Shown in pieces: positions 48,767 to 58,350 of a stretch of 64,000 nucleotides of DNA. The DNA is taken from the NCBI GenBank assembly GCA_021780075.1, contig JAJXZL010000002.1, forward strand, positions 124,001 through 188,000, read 5' to 3'. How positions within the stretch are numbered: position 1 is the stretch's first letter; every line of letters begins with the position of its first letter. A program made the position numbers and the translations under genes. Origin of the DNA: Acidobacteriota bacterium. Lineage in GTDB: Bacteria; Acidobacteriota; Terriglobia; Terriglobales; Acidobacteriaceae. The notes beneath the pieces were generated by a model. The model worked only from the letters and a program-made list of their open reading frames with translations, was not told where the DNA came from and did not search any database.

Positions 48767-49552
48767 ATGGATCTCGGCCTTAAAAACAAGCTCATCATCG
48801 TCACCGGCGGTGGAGCCGGCATTGGCGCCGGCATCACCCGTGCCTGCCTCGCCGAGGGCGCGCATGTCGTCGTCCTCGCCCGGCCCTCAAAGAACGCGCT
48901 CGACTTCATGGCCGAGATGCAGACCCACGCCGCCCACTGCGAATTCGTCGAGGCGCACCTTGAGGACGCCGACCGCTGCTGCACCGCCATCGCTGAAATC
49001 GAGGAGCGCTTCGGCAACATCTACGGCCTCGTCAACAACGCCGGAGCCAATGACGGCGTTGGCCTCGAGTCCGGCTCCGTCGAGCGCTTCGTCCAGAGCC
49101 TCCACAACAATCTCGTCCACTATTACGCGCTCGCCCACTACGCGCTGCCCTCGCTCAAGCGCACCCAGGGCTGCGTCGTCAACATCAGCTCCAAGGTCGC
49201 GCTCACCGGCCAGGGCGGCACCTCCGCCTACGCCGCCGCCAAAGGCGCGCAGCTCGCCCTCACCCGCGAGTGGGCTGCCGAGCTGCTGCCGCACAACATC
49301 CGCGTCAACGCCATCCTCCCCGCCGAGGTCATGACGCCCCTTTACCGCCGCTGGCTTGACACCACGCCCGACCCCGAAGCCCGCCTCCACGAAATCACAC
49401 GCAAAATCCCCCTCGGCCACCGCATGACCACCGCTGCCGAAATAGCAGCCGCCGCCGTCTTTCTGCTTTCGCCCATCCAGTCCGCGCACACCACCGGCCA
49501 GCATGTCATTGTCGATGGCGGTTACGTCCACCTCGACCGCGCACTCACATAA
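48767..49552 (+). CDS. SDR-family oxidoreductase
   Basis: Classical short-chain dehydrogenase/reductase of 261 residues from the Met at 48767 (MDLGLKNKLIIVTGGGAGIG), whose GGGAGIG loop binds NAD(P). NNAG (residues 90-93), Ser142 in NISSK, and Tyr155/Lys159 in SAYAAAKGA complete the active site. The opening and overall pattern resemble L-fucose/L-rhamnose dehydrogenase-type SDRs; with the aldehyde dehydrogenase upstream, a sugar-acid or lactaldehyde route is conceivable but unproven. The longer frame to 48698 lacks a ribosome binding site. Confidence 0.9.
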   Translation: MDLGLKNKLIIVTGGGAGIGAGITRACLAEGAHVVVLARPSKNALDFMAEMQTHAAHCEFVEAHLEDADRCCTAIAEIEERFGNIYGLVNNAGANDGVGLESGSVERFVQSLHNNLVHYYALAHYALPSLKRTQGCVVNISSKVALTGQGGTSAYAAAKGAQLALTREWAAELLPHNIRVNAILPAEVMTPLYRRWLDTTPDPEARLHEITRKIPLGHRMTTAAEIAAAAVFLLSPIQSAHTTGQHVIVDGGYVHLDRALT

Positions 49553-50091
49553 GCAAGCCCTGAAGCGATCGCAGTATCGAATAAAGAGCAGCTTCTATGA
49601 CTCGGCCAGGTCGCGAACGAACAGCAAATTCGGTTGCAACCTCATCAGGCGCTGCGATCGCAACCACGCCGTCTATCTCGACTCATTGCAGTCCAAAGCT
49701 CCGCATGATTGCGAAAAGAGGAAGAGAGCGGCCGTAATCGAGTCACCGGTGATGCAGGGCCAGTCGGGACCGCCGAACATACTTGCAGCCCAAAACCTGA
49801 TAACTGACCGCGCCAGAGCGAAAGCGCTTATCTTGTAGTTCTCTCTATGTCTTTATGAGGATGGGACGGAAGCGTCCCTCGAATCCATCGCGTGCCGGCT
49901 TGCATCACGCAGGTATGTTCATTTGCCTGAATGATGGATACACGCTTCCCGTAGCCCTGGGCGGTACCGATGATTCATCACCGCGCGCCCCGTGCTCTTG
50001 CTCCCGCAATGTTATGCGGGCTGCTGCCTTTACACACACTGACCTCAGGCCGAACGAACTTGTGATTGCGCACGGCCTCTTCTAATGCTTC
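49553..50091. other. Non-coding stretch between SDR gene and small basic protein gene
   Basis: A 539-base region. Short frames exist on the plus strand, but none has a ribosome binding site, codon bias like the neighbours, or a family match. A small palindrome GGGACGGAAGCGTCCC lies at about 49863-49878. No RNA gene was recognised. Confidence 0.45.
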
Positions 50092-50322
50092 TTATTTGGC
50101 CTTGGCTCTCTGCGCGGCCCACCGCTTGCGCTGTGCATCGGCAATGCGCTTGCGCGCATCTGCGCTCAACACACGCTTTCTGTGTGGCTTCGCCGTCGCT
50201 GTCTTGGCGTGGTGCACTGTCAGCTTGGCGGCAACTTTGCCGGTGCCGGCCAAAAGGGTGCGTGCCTGTGTCAATCTTGCAATTTCTGCATCGAGTTGAG
50301 CGAGAATGGATTGAATAACCAT
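50092..50322 (-). CDS. Small basic protein with Lys/Arg-rich C-terminal motif
   Basis: A 76-residue protein (88 if a TTG at 50358 is used). The N-terminal half is a helix (VIQSILAQLDAEIARLTQAR) that may form a coiled coil. The C-terminal half is basic, with KPHRKRVLSADARKRIADAQ followed by RKRWAAQRAK. This ADARKRIADAQRKRW-type ending recurs in small acidobacterial proteins and resembles nucleic-acid-binding tails. A DNA- or RNA-binding role is inferred only. The ribosome binding site is weak at both possible starts. Confidence 0.65.
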   Translation of the reverse strand: MVIQSILAQLDAEIARLTQARTLLAGTGKVAAKLTVHHAKTATAKPHRKRVLSADARKRIADAQRKRWAAQRAKAK

Positions 50323-50404
50323 ACGCTGAGCATAACTCAACTTTGCTGCCCCGCCCAATTTTCTTGGTTAGTTATTCAACTTATCTGTGTTCCGTTGCCC
50401 ATTT

Positions 50405-52270
50405 TTAATTGGCTTTGCCGATGGTCCCATCCTTATATGCCTTTTGCAGCACATAGAATGCCTGCTTCTTCTGCCCTTGCTCCGAGATGAGCCCCTTGCG
50501 ATTGAATTCATCCTGAATCCCCGCCAGCGGCCGGTTCGGCGAACGAAAATCCATAAGAGCCCACGGACTCATCCCTCTAAGTTGCGGAATTTTGTTGAGC
50601 ATAGGCAGTTGATGACGATAGATATTCGCCTGATACTCCTCGGTCCAGCGCTCATTCTCGCTGCCATGCAGGCCGGCCTTCGCTCCACCGCCAAACTCAC
50701 TTACGATCAGCGGCTTCTGGTACTCAATCTGCCATTGCGTCGTATCTGCCGATTCAGGATGCCCCTCATACCATCCGATATATTCATTCACGCCGATGAC
50801 ATCCAGCGCCTGCCCCAGCGGATCATCCACGATCTTCGTGTTGCCCTGCGCGCGCACCAGCAGCGCCGCGGTAATCAACCGTGTCGGGTCCATCGACCGC
50901 GCGCGGCTGGCCAGCGTTTCAATAAAGTGCGTGCGCGCCGCGTTGTTCGGCGTCTCGTTGGCCATCGACCACAGAATGATCGCCGCGTGATTGCGCGAGG
51001 TATTGATCTCCTCGTCCAACTGCTGCTCAGCCTTCGCCAGAACCTTAGGATTATCAAACTCCAGCGCCCAGTACACAGGATTCTCTGACCACACAAGAAT
51101 GCCCATGCGGTCCGCCGCACGCAACATTGTCTCGTCATGCGGATAGTGCGCCAGTCGCACGTAGTTGCAGCCCAACTCCTTCGCCCAGCCCAGCAGAATC
51201 TCCGCGTCTTTATTGGAGTAGGCGCGCCCGGTGCGATACGGCGCCTCCGCATGCACTGAGACGCCGCGCAGGAAGATCGGCTTCCCATTCAGCAGAATTT
51301 CCGTTCCGCGTGTCTCCACCGTGCGAAAGCCCATGAGTTCATCAATCGAATCCTGCCCCGCATGCAAGCCCACCTTGTATAACTTCGGCCTATCCGGCGA
51401 CCAGCGCTCGAGACCCTGCACGTTGAAGTGCAATACGGCGCGTCCGTCGCTGCCCGTCGTTGCCGATTGCTTCGCGCCTAACTCCGGAATCTCCACCTCC
51501 ACCTTTTCGCCGGGCTGGCCGCCCATCACGTGAACCCAGCCTTCAATCACTGAGCCCGCACCGCGCATCAGGTGCAGATCGTATTGATCGATAAAGGTTT
51601 CAGGGACCTCAATGAGAGAAACTTCGCGGGTTAAGCCACCGTAGTTCCACCAGTCAGTTTCCAGTCCAGGCACGCCGTCTTCCAGTCGTGTGTTGTCCAC
51701 TGCCGCCACCACAAAGTTGGCGCCCGCATGCACCGCCTGAGTTACATCGCAGTTGATGGCCGTGAATCCACCCTCGTGCTCGCACACCTTCTGCCCGTTG
51801 ACCCAGAACCATGAGCGGTAGTTAGCCGCACCCACATGCAGAAAGATATGCGTCTTTGGCTTGGGCTGGTAAGTAAAGTCGCGCTCATACCACACCGGCC
51901 CTTCATAGTAGAGCAGCAACTCGTGCTGTGTGTTCCAGTCACCCGGAACCTTTAGCTTCGGCGCTGTGACAAAGTTATACTCCGTGGGAAACGGATCGCC
52001 GGGCTTGGCTTTCTGGTTAAGAAACCAGCCGTTCTTCTTCTCTTCGTGATGAAAGCTGAAGAGCCCGGAGAAATACGGATCGACAATGGAGCCCCACTCG
52101 CCGTTAAGCGACGTGGCAGGCCTGCGGTCCGCACCCGTCAGCACGATCGGCGCGGACGCAGCACGCGCACCCGGCACAAGAGCGAGACCCAGAAGCAGGG
52201 AAGCCGCGACCATTCCGCAAGACAACCTTCCAGCAACTCGTACAGGCCAATGAATCGATAAGAGCTTCAT
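50405..52270 (-). CDS. Secreted glycoside hydrolase family 2 enzyme (beta-glucuronidase/galactosidase-like)
   Basis: A retaining beta-glycosidase of 621 residues. The start at 52270 follows AGAGGA by 7 nt and yields a signal peptide (VAASLLLGLALVPGARA). Jelly-roll (about 45-220), Ig-like (about 225-320) and TIM-barrel (about 325-610) domains follow in GH2 order. The acid/base Glu is in ILWSMANETPNNAA and the nucleophile Glu in PLIVSEFGGGAKAG. The HYPHDETMLRAADRMGILVW block is typical of the glucuronidase-like branch. It stands alone. With GH92, GH57 and the esterase it indicates polysaccharide use; the exact sugar is unknown. Confidence 0.92.
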   Translation of the reverse strand: MKLLSIHWPVRVAGRLSCGMVAASLLLGLALVPGARAASAPIVLTGADRRPATSLNGEWGSIVDPYFSGLFSFHHEEKKNGWFLNQKAKPGDPFPTEYNFVTAPKLKVPGDWNTQHELLLYYEGPVWYERDFTYQPKPKTHIFLHVGAANYRSWFWVNGQKVCEHEGGFTAINCDVTQAVHAGANFVVAAVDNTRLEDGVPGLETDWWNYGGLTREVSLIEVPETFIDQYDLHLMRGAGSVIEGWVHVMGGQPGEKVEVEIPELGAKQSATTGSDGRAVLHFNVQGLERWSPDRPKLYKVGLHAGQDSIDELMGFRTVETRGTEILLNGKPIFLRGVSVHAEAPYRTGRAYSNKDAEILLGWAKELGCNYVRLAHYPHDETMLRAADRMGILVWSENPVYWALEFDNPKVLAKAEQQLDEEINTSRNHAAIILWSMANETPNNAARTHFIETLASRARSMDPTRLITAALLVRAQGNTKIVDDPLGQALDVIGVNEYIGWYEGHPESADTTQWQIEYQKPLIVSEFGGGAKAGLHGSENERWTEEYQANIYRHQLPMLNKIPQLRGMSPWALMDFRSPNRPLAGIQDEFNRKGLISEQGQKKQAFYVLQKAYKDGTIGKAN

Positions 52271-52481
52271 ACCCGATCCTCTTCTGTTTGAGAATGATTC
52301 AGGAGCCTCTGGCGCATTTTCAACGCAACAGCTCGGCGGCTCCCGGCAGATTCGCCATCTTAACGTCTCGCGGGCACTCATGTACATTCCGCCACCCGCT
52401 CGCGATTTGTGCGCACCAAACAAAAGGGGGCAGGCCACGCGGCCCACCCCATTTGTGTCTGCTGTATCTCTGCTGCGCGTC

Positions 52482-53078
52482 TTAACGCCCCATGAACATC
52501 ACATGGACATAGGTACCAAGTCGCGAGTTATACGCCAGATACCATCCGACGTGGTCTTGGTCCGGATAGATTGCCACCTGATCCGAGTTCCACATCCAGT
52601 TGTTGCAGTAGCCCATGTCGTACGGCGCAACGCTGAAGTTGTAGCCATTGAACCAGAAGCGGTTCGGCCCGCCGCCCATCAGGCGCCACATGTGCTCACG
52701 CCCAAACCCGCCCTCAAAGTGTCCATGCGCCCACGGCCGGTCCATGCGGTAGTGCGCATCGTAGGGGCCCGTGTCGTGGCCGATCCAGCGGTCTCCATCC
52801 ACATGGGGAACGTTCGGATGCCCCGGCCCGTCCGCATAGCCATACTGCGCATACGCATGCGGGTTGCCGTGATATTTCCCCGGCCCCTGCCCCGGCGGAT
52901 ATCCATGTGGATTCCCGTGCTCCTTCATCTGCCCCGGGGGCCCACCATGTGGGTTGCCATGCTCTTTCATCTGCCCCGGAGGCCCGCCGTGTGGATTGCC
53001 CTGGTTTCCGTTGTCCTGCGCCCATGCCGGCAAGGCCACCACCAGCAATGCAGTCAAAGCGATCTGCGCTGCACGCAT
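52482..53078 (-). CDS. Secreted Gly/His/Pro-rich protein with tandem repeats
   Basis: A 198-residue exported protein. AGGAGGAG lies 6 nt before the ATG at 53078 and a signal peptide follows (MRAAQIALTALLVVALPAWA). Residues 24-55 hold two near-identical copies of a 14-residue unit, GNPHGGPPGQMKEH, the last running into GNPHGYPPGQGPGKYHGNPH. The C-terminal half is rich in Trp, Tyr and His (e.g. FWFNGYNFSVAPYDMGYC, WYLAYNSRLGTYVHVMFMG), consistent with a small all-beta domain. Metal binding through His is possible. Not recognised beyond acidobacterial 'hypothetical'. Confidence 0.7.
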   Translation of the reverse strand: MRAAQIALTALLVVALPAWAQDNGNQGNPHGGPPGQMKEHGNPHGGPPGQMKEHGNPHGYPPGQGPGKYHGNPHAYAQYGYADGPGHPNVPHVDGDRWIGHDTGPYDAHYRMDRPWAHGHFEGGFGREHMWRLMGGGPNRFWFNGYNFSVAPYDMGYCNNWMWNSDQVAIYPDQDHVGWYLAYNSRLGTYVHVMFMGR

Positions 53079-53152
53079 CGTTCTCCTCCTGGTGTAACTG
53101 AATCCTGCTCGATTCAAACCCGCTTTGCCCAACACAAGTTTCGCTGTGCGCC

Positions 53153-54433
53153 TCACGCGCCCACGGTCGCGGGCGTACGCCGCCACGCATACAGCGGGAA
53201 CCGGTTGGCCAGCTCCGCCACTTCGCCACGAATGCCGTCCAGCGCCGCGTCGTCGTTGCGCTGCTCCAGCGCCCTGGTGATCCACACCGCAATCTGCCGC
53301 ATCTCCGGCTCCTTCATGCCGCGCGTGGTCAGCGCCGGCGTGCCGATGCGGATGCCCGAGGGCTTCAGCGGCGGATTCGTGTCATACGGAATCGCGTTCT
53401 TGTTCACCGTGATCCCGGCCTTGCCCAGCGCCAGTTCCGCCTCTGAGCCCAGAATGCCCTTCTCGAACACATCCACCAGCATCAGATGGTTGTCCGTCCC
53501 GCCGGAGACAATGCGGAAACCAGCCTCCTGCAAACTTGCCGCCAGCACCTTCGCATTGGCCACCACCTGCGCGGCGTACGTCTTGAACTCCGGCCGCAAC
53601 ACTTCGCCAAATGCCACCGCCTTGGCCGCCACAATGTGCACCAGCGGTCCGCCCTGCTGCCCGGGAAACACCGCCTTGTCCACCGCCGCCGCGTGCTCCT
53701 GCCCGCACAGAATCAACCCCGCGCGCGGTCCGCGCAGCGTCTTGTGTGTCGTGGTCGTCGTGATGTGCGCATGAGGCACCGGCGAGGGATGCACGCCGCC
53801 CGCCACCAGCCCGGCAATGTGCGCCATGTCAAAAATGTAAAACGCGCCCACCTTGTCGGCAATCGCCCGCATGCGCGCAAAGTCCCACAGCCGCGGATAC
53901 GCACTCGCCCCGCCGATAATCGCCTTCGGCTTCTCGCGCAGGGCAATCTCTTCCATCTCGTCGTAGTCGATCAGCTCCGTATCGCGACGCACATGATAGA
54001 ACGACGTCTTGTACAGCTTGCCGCTAAAGCTCAGCTTGTGCCCGTGCGTCAGGTGCCCGCCGTGCGCCAGGTCAAGACCTAGAATCGTGTCGCCCGCCTG
54101 CAGCACCGCCATATATGCCGAGGCATTGGCCTGCGACCCGGAGTGTGCCTGCACGTTCGCGTGATCCGCGCCAAAAATCTGCTTCGCCCGGTCGCGCGCC
54201 AGGTTCTCCACCACGTCCGTATACTCGCAGCCGCCATAGTAGCGGCGGCCGGGATAGCCCTCCGCATACTTGTTGGTAAACACGGAGCCAGCCGCTTCCA
54301 GCACCGCCTCCGACACGAAGTTCTCGCTGGCAATCATTTCCAGCCCTTCGTGCTGGCGAAGCGTTTCATGGTCAATAGCGGCTGCCACCTCAGGGTCAGC
54401 CTGGGCAAGGGAGAGAGACATGCGGTCAGTCAT
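53153..54433 (-). CDS. glyA: Serine hydroxymethyltransferase
   Basis: PLP enzyme converting serine and tetrahydrofolate to glycine and methylene-THF, the main one-carbon source; methyl-THF made from it feeds the split MetH in this window. The 426-residue product begins at 54433 ([11 protein letters not shown]), with a second Met at 54421 as an alternative. Visible: [58 protein letters not shown] and the PLP-binding Lys in [14 protein letters not shown]. The frame upstream of 54433 is not coding. Confidence 0.97.
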   Translation of the reverse strand: MTDRMSLSLAQADPEVAAAIDHETLRQHEGLEMIASENFVSEAVLEAAGSVFTNKYAEGYPGRRYYGGCEYTDVVENLARDRAKQIFGADHANVQAHSGSQANASAYMAVLQAGDTILGLDLAHGGHLTHGHKLSFSGKLYKTSFYHVRRDTELIDYDEMEEIALREKPKAIIGGASAYPRLWDFARMRAIADKVGAFYIFDMAHIAGLVAGGVHPSPVPHAHITTTTTHKTLRGPRAGLILCGQEHAAAVDKAVFPGQQGGPLVHIVAAKAVAFGEVLRPEFKTYAAQVVANAKVLAASLQEAGFRIVSGGTDNHLMLVDVFEKGILGSEAELALGKAGITVNKNAIPYDTNPPLKPSGIRIGTPALTTRGMKEPEMRQIAVWITRALEQRNDDAALDGIRGEVAELANRFPLYAWRRTPATVGA

Positions 54434-54711
54434 GTCTCGATGATAGCCCGTTCCACGGTAACCGTGACAGATGAAGCTCCGCCACACGGCCCCGATTTTC
54501 GCATCCGAACATTTCTGGCCGCCGCCAAGCTTCACATCTTCCGCATGCCAACCCGTTCGCGAGACAGCGTTTATCCTTTTTATCCCCACCCCGTGCCAGG
54601 CTCCATCCCCTTTGCATGGAAAATCATCAACGCCTCGCAACTTTCTCCGCGCCATGCGTGTTCAGGCATCCGTGGGCCGAGTGACTCCAAATGCGGCCAC
54701 AGGAGATTCGT

Positions 54712-55344
54712 ATGCATCGGAGACTTTTGACGCTTGCCCTGGCCGCAGCTGCCGTCGCGGCTCCAGCTTTCGCTCAGCAGAGCCAACCCGCACCCGCGCA
54801 GCCCGCCGCCACCACGCATGCCGCCAACCCGGCCACCGTCAACGGCCACCGCTACAACCAGCAGCAGCACATCGCCAATGGCGTGCAGTCAGGCCAGCTC
54901 ACAGCCGGCGAAACCAGGCGCCTCGAAAATCGCGAAGCCAACGTCAACCGCGAAGTTCGTGCTGACCGCACCGCCAACGGCGGCAGGCTCACGCCGCAGG
55001 AGCGCCAGCAAATCAATCACCAGCAAAGCAACCTCAACCATTCCATCTACAACGACAAGCACAACGCCAACCAGGCGCACTACGGCAACAATCAGGTTGG
55101 CCAGCGCCGCGCAAACCAGCAGAACCGCGTCGCCAACGGCATTCGCAACGGCTCCATGACGCCCGGTGAAGCTGCCCGCGCTGAGAACCGCCAGCAGAGC
55201 ATCAACCGCCAGGCCGGCGCCGACCGCGCTGCCAATGGCGGCAGGCTCACCCCGCAGGAACACGGGCAGATCAACCGCCGGCAGAACAACGCCAGCCGCC
55301 AGATCTATCGCGAAAAGCACAACGGCAACCGCGCGCCACGGTAA
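54712..55344 (+). CDS. Secreted hydrophilic protein with internal duplication
   Basis: A 210-residue exported protein. AGGAGA lies 6-7 nt before the ATG at 54712 and a signal peptide follows (to about residue 22). Residues 48-118 and 134-204 are two copies of a 71-residue unit: both contain Q-x-R/H-I/V-ANG-I/V-x-x-G-x-x-T-x-GE, ADR-x-ANGGRLTPQE, and end in Y-x-x-KHN. The repeat is helical, rich in Asn, Gln and Arg, with no Cys. Similar repeats occur in uncharacterised periplasmic proteins. Role unknown. It is followed by a strong terminator. Confidence 0.75.
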   Translation: MHRRLLTLALAAAAVAAPAFAQQSQPAPAQPAATTHAANPATVNGHRYNQQQHIANGVQSGQLTAGETRRLENREANVNREVRADRTANGGRLTPQERQQINHQQSNLNHSIYNDKHNANQAHYGNNQVGQRRANQQNRVANGIRNGSMTPGEAARAENRQQSINRQAGADRAANGGRLTPQEHGQINRRQNNASRQIYREKHNGNRAPR

Positions 55345-55360
55345 ACTGCACATCTGTACA

Positions 55361-55405
55361 GCGAGCAGCCGGTCATGTTGAACGCATGACCGGCTCTCGC
55401 TTTTC
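55361..55405 (+). terminator. Rho-independent terminator after the duplicated-repeat protein
   Basis: Perfect 11-bp stem AGCCGGTCATG (55367-55377) / CATGACCGGCT (55385-55395), 7-nt loop, then CTCGCTTTTCG. It starts about 20 bases after the stop codon. Confidence 0.75.
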
Positions 55406-55627
55406 GCACGATGCACACGTCCTCGCTCTCGCCGCAGGACTGCTTTGGAGCACCCGCCCGCTGCTTCTTCCAGCAGCATAACGCCCGCTGTAATTCGGAC
55501 CGGCTCGCCTGAGACGCACAATAGGAATGACGGCAAACGGCGACCTGATTACAATTCGGTTCACCACGCAGGCAGCCACCCGATAGTCGATGTGCGGCAA
55601 TCTTCAAGTGGAACCAGGACGGTACGC

Positions 55628-56974
55628 ATGAAACTCGCAGCTCTCACTCTGGCGCTTGCCGCGCCAATGCTCGCGCAAAATAGTTCCGTTTTTTATGCCA
55701 GTCAGTATCCCGGCGCGGATGCCTCGGTGCAGACGAACCATTGCATAGCCGCTGCTGCTGCCGCTGGAGGCGGAACCTGCGATGCAAGCATGTTCACCGG
55801 AGTCCATCTGATGAGCCAGCAGGTCAGTGTTTGTCCGTCGGGCAATAACAATAATCCGGTACACCTGATTCTTCCCGTGGCCGGAACCTGGGAGTGGGGC
55901 CTCACCGATGGCGTGAGCTGCGGCATCAAGCAGTGTTCCGGGGAGTCCATTAGCAGCCCGGCGACACTGGGAAGCGGTGGAGCGCACCTGGTGCTCATGC
56001 CTTCGTCCCCATCGACAAACATGGACAGCCTGTACTGTACGGATCCACACGGGCCCGGGAACGGCTGGGGGTATTACTACGCCTCCGGCTTCTCCGCGAG
56101 GAATGTGGACAGCAGCATTGGCCCCACGACGACGTTTGTCCACGGATTAATCCACATCCAGAAGTTCTACGACCAGAGCACGTGGAGGTACATCGGCGCT
56201 CAAAATGCGTATGGAGATGCGTGGCACATCGACAGTGGCTGCTGCGGCGCATCGTTTGACCACATCACTGCTTCTGCAAGTCAGGCATCGGGAGTCCCGC
56301 AGGCAACACAGGGCGGCATTCCATTAACGATTGGCGCCGGCACATGGATTCCCTCGGCATCCATCCAAAGCGGCAGCAATGTGCTGACTGCATCGCAGAC
56401 CAATCTCACCTCCGCCTACATCGGCATGCACATCAACATCCTCAGCGGGGCAGGCATTCCGTCGGGGACAACCGTCATTGCGGTAACCCCGAACTCGTTG
56501 ACGATGTCGGCAAACGCTACTGCCACAGAAACGGGGCTTTCGCTGCTGCTGAATGCATCAAACGGCACTGGGCCGGGCGTGGCAGGGGCTTCGTTTAGAG
56601 ACATGTCGGTCAATGCCCCGGAAATCGGGCTGCCGCATCTCCTTCTGATGGGTGCTTACTCGACGACAAGCCTGAATTTCAGCAACGTGTACATGGAAAA
56701 CACCGGGACGGACACCACAACGCCTTTCATCTTTTTGAGCCCCGACATGAGCGGCATCTGGTTTAGCAATGTATGGACACACGCGAGCGGAAACCCCGCA
56801 ACGAAATACGCGATTGAAAGCCACACCACGCGGCCGTGGGGCGTGTTTGGCTTGACAACTCCGGCGGGCATCAACGACTTCACCAGTGGAACATCGCATA
56901 TCATCCATCCAGCGGGCCCGGCGAAGATTCCGCAGTTCCTCAACGTCTCGAACTGGACAAACACGGCTCCATAG
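55628..56974 (+). CDS. Secreted orphan protein, probable beta-helix fold
   Basis: Not recognised as a named family. The 448-residue product from the Met at 55628 has a signal peptide (MKLAALTLALAAPMLAQ). The rest is rich in Ser, Thr, Gly and Asn with short hydrophobic strands, and phrases such as YPGADASVQTNHCIAAAAAA and HLILPVAGTWEW fit pectate-lyase-like (right-handed beta-helix) secreted or phage-tail-like proteins. Cys residues near the N-terminal part (TNHC, GTC, VCPSG, VSCGIKQCSG) may form disulfides. The frame upstream to 55445 is probably non-coding. It may be a surface carbohydrate-active or adhesion protein; no catalytic motif was identified. Confidence 0.65.
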   Translation: MKLAALTLALAAPMLAQNSSVFYASQYPGADASVQTNHCIAAAAAAGGGTCDASMFTGVHLMSQQVSVCPSGNNNNPVHLILPVAGTWEWGLTDGVSCGIKQCSGESISSPATLGSGGAHLVLMPSSPSTNMDSLYCTDPHGPGNGWGYYYASGFSARNVDSSIGPTTTFVHGLIHIQKFYDQSTWRYIGAQNAYGDAWHIDSGCCGASFDHITASASQASGVPQATQGGIPLTIGAGTWIPSASIQSGSNVLTASQTNLTSAYIGMHINILSGAGIPSGTTVIAVTPNSLTMSANATATETGLSLLLNASNGTGPGVAGASFRDMSVNAPEIGLPHLLLMGAYSTTSLNFSNVYMENTGTDTTTPFIFLSPDMSGIWFSNVWTHASGNPATKYAIESHTTRPWGVFGLTTPAGINDFTSGTSHIIHPAGPAKIPQFLNVSNWTNTAP

Positions 56975-57035
56975 GGAAGTGAGAACAACAGTGGACTGAC
57001 ACCGTGTGCAGTCCACTAAGGATGCATGCGGCACC

Positions 57036-58319
57036 CTACCGCGAAACCGCTTCCTCTTCCGTCGCTTCCTCAATCGCAACGGCTGCCGTCGCGCCCGCGG
57101 CCTTTTCCGCACGCAGCGCCTTGAAGGCCCGATACACAAACGAGCCCATGTACCAGCCATCGATGTACTGATAGGGCGTCTCGCCGGTGGTGTAGTGGCC
57201 GCAGGGCAGCACACGCGCCTCAAAGTTCAGCCCCACGCGCCTGAACGCATCGATCACCTGCAGCGAGTACTCCTTGGGAAACGTCAGGTCGTAGTCTGCG
57301 TAGACCACAAGCGCCTTCTTCTGCGGCCCGCCCGCCTCAGGGCCCGCAATCTTATGAAAGTAGCTGACCGGGCTGATCGCCGCCCACAGCGCGCCGATTC
57401 GTTCCTGCGTCAGGCCCGCGTCCTGCAGCGCCTTCTGAATATGCCGCGTGCTTTGCCCCGCCCACACCACGTCGCCAAACGAAGTCGAAGCATGATTGAA
57501 CGCGTTCACCCGCAGCCGCGGGTCATGCGCGCTGGCCAGAAAGGCATAGCATGAGCCCAGGCTTGTGCCCAGAACCCCAAACTGCTCATAGCCCTGCTCC
57601 TCAAGCCAGTCCAGGCAGCAGCGAATATCCACAACCGCCTGCCTGCACGCCGAAAGCGTCCGCCCCACATTCGCACTCACCGCGTAGTCTGAGCGCTCCA
57701 GCTCGCTCGGTCTGCGAATGTCGTGATACGGCTTCGACAACCGCAGCGCCGAAATCCCCATGCGGTTGAAGATGCTACACAGCGCGTTGTGGCTGAAGGC
57801 GTCTGCGTTCCATTGCGGCAGCACCACAATCGCCTGCCTGGGCCGCGATGGATCCTTGTGCGCGGGCGCAGGATACCAGCGCGCATTCACCAGGTCATTT
57901 TCCGGATACGGCGTCCGCTCTGGCGAAGTGAAGCGCAGAAACTGCCCCGGCGGAATCTTGCCGTCCACAGCCTGCTGCCGGATTGCCGCGGCCTTGGCCA
58001 GCGTTTCCGGACGCACATTGGTGGGGAACAGCTCAGGATGCCGCTCTTCCAACCGAAAATCCGTGGGCCGCTCGTAGCCAAAGAAAATATCGCTGTTGCG
58101 AATCAGCAGTTGGTTGATGCGCAACATGGCCATCTCCGCGGCCTTGTCGTCGCGCACGCTCTCAGGGCTGGGAACCACCGAGCCTAAACCATGCGCCTCA
58201 AGAAAGGGCGCAATCCACTCAAAGCCCCACTCCAGCGGCCGCACCACGCGATTCTCGTCGCGCGTCGTCAGCCGCGTCTCCCACTCATACATCCAGCGCG
58301 CGTATCTCTTCTTGAGCAT
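57036..58319 (-). CDS. Alpha/beta hydrolase (ABHD18/DUF2048-like)
   Basis: A 427-residue cytosolic hydrolase-fold protein. The nucleophile elbow is FGVLGTSLGSCYAFL, the candidate Asp is in LVVYADYDLTFPKEY and the His in VLPCGHYTTGETPYQYIDG. The long N-terminal region and the YHDIRRPSELERSDYAVSAN block resemble ABHD18/DUF2048-type hydrolases. The start is set at 58319 (MLKKRYARWMYEWETR), an in-frame Met at 58340 being the alternative. The VKOR gene ends only about 30 bases upstream on the same strand, so the two are likely co-transcribed. The substrate is unknown. Confidence 0.8.
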   Translation of the reverse strand: MLKKRYARWMYEWETRLTTRDENRVVRPLEWGFEWIAPFLEAHGLGSVVPSPESVRDDKAAEMAMLRINQLLIRNSDIFFGYERPTDFRLEERHPELFPTNVRPETLAKAAAIRQQAVDGKIPPGQFLRFTSPERTPYPENDLVNARWYPAPAHKDPSRPRQAIVVLPQWNADAFSHNALCSIFNRMGISALRLSKPYHDIRRPSELERSDYAVSANVGRTLSACRQAVVDIRCCLDWLEEQGYEQFGVLGTSLGSCYAFLASAHDPRLRVNAFNHASTSFGDVVWAGQSTRHIQKALQDAGLTQERIGALWAAISPVSYFHKIAGPEAGGPQKKALVVYADYDLTFPKEYSLQVIDAFRRVGLNFEARVLPCGHYTTGETPYQYIDGWYMGSFVYRAFKALRAEKAAGATAAVAIEEATEEEAVSR

Positions 58320-58350
58320 CAGGCTTGAACAAGCAATCAATCCAAGTTTA

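Noticed and set aside
49553-50091. Small protein genes in the spacer after the SDR gene
   Set aside because: Short plus-strand frames lack ribosome binding sites and family similarity.
52380-53774. 464-residue plus-strand frame opposite the GH2/glyA area
   Set aside because: Overlaps two well-supported minus-strand genes and has no recognisable domain.
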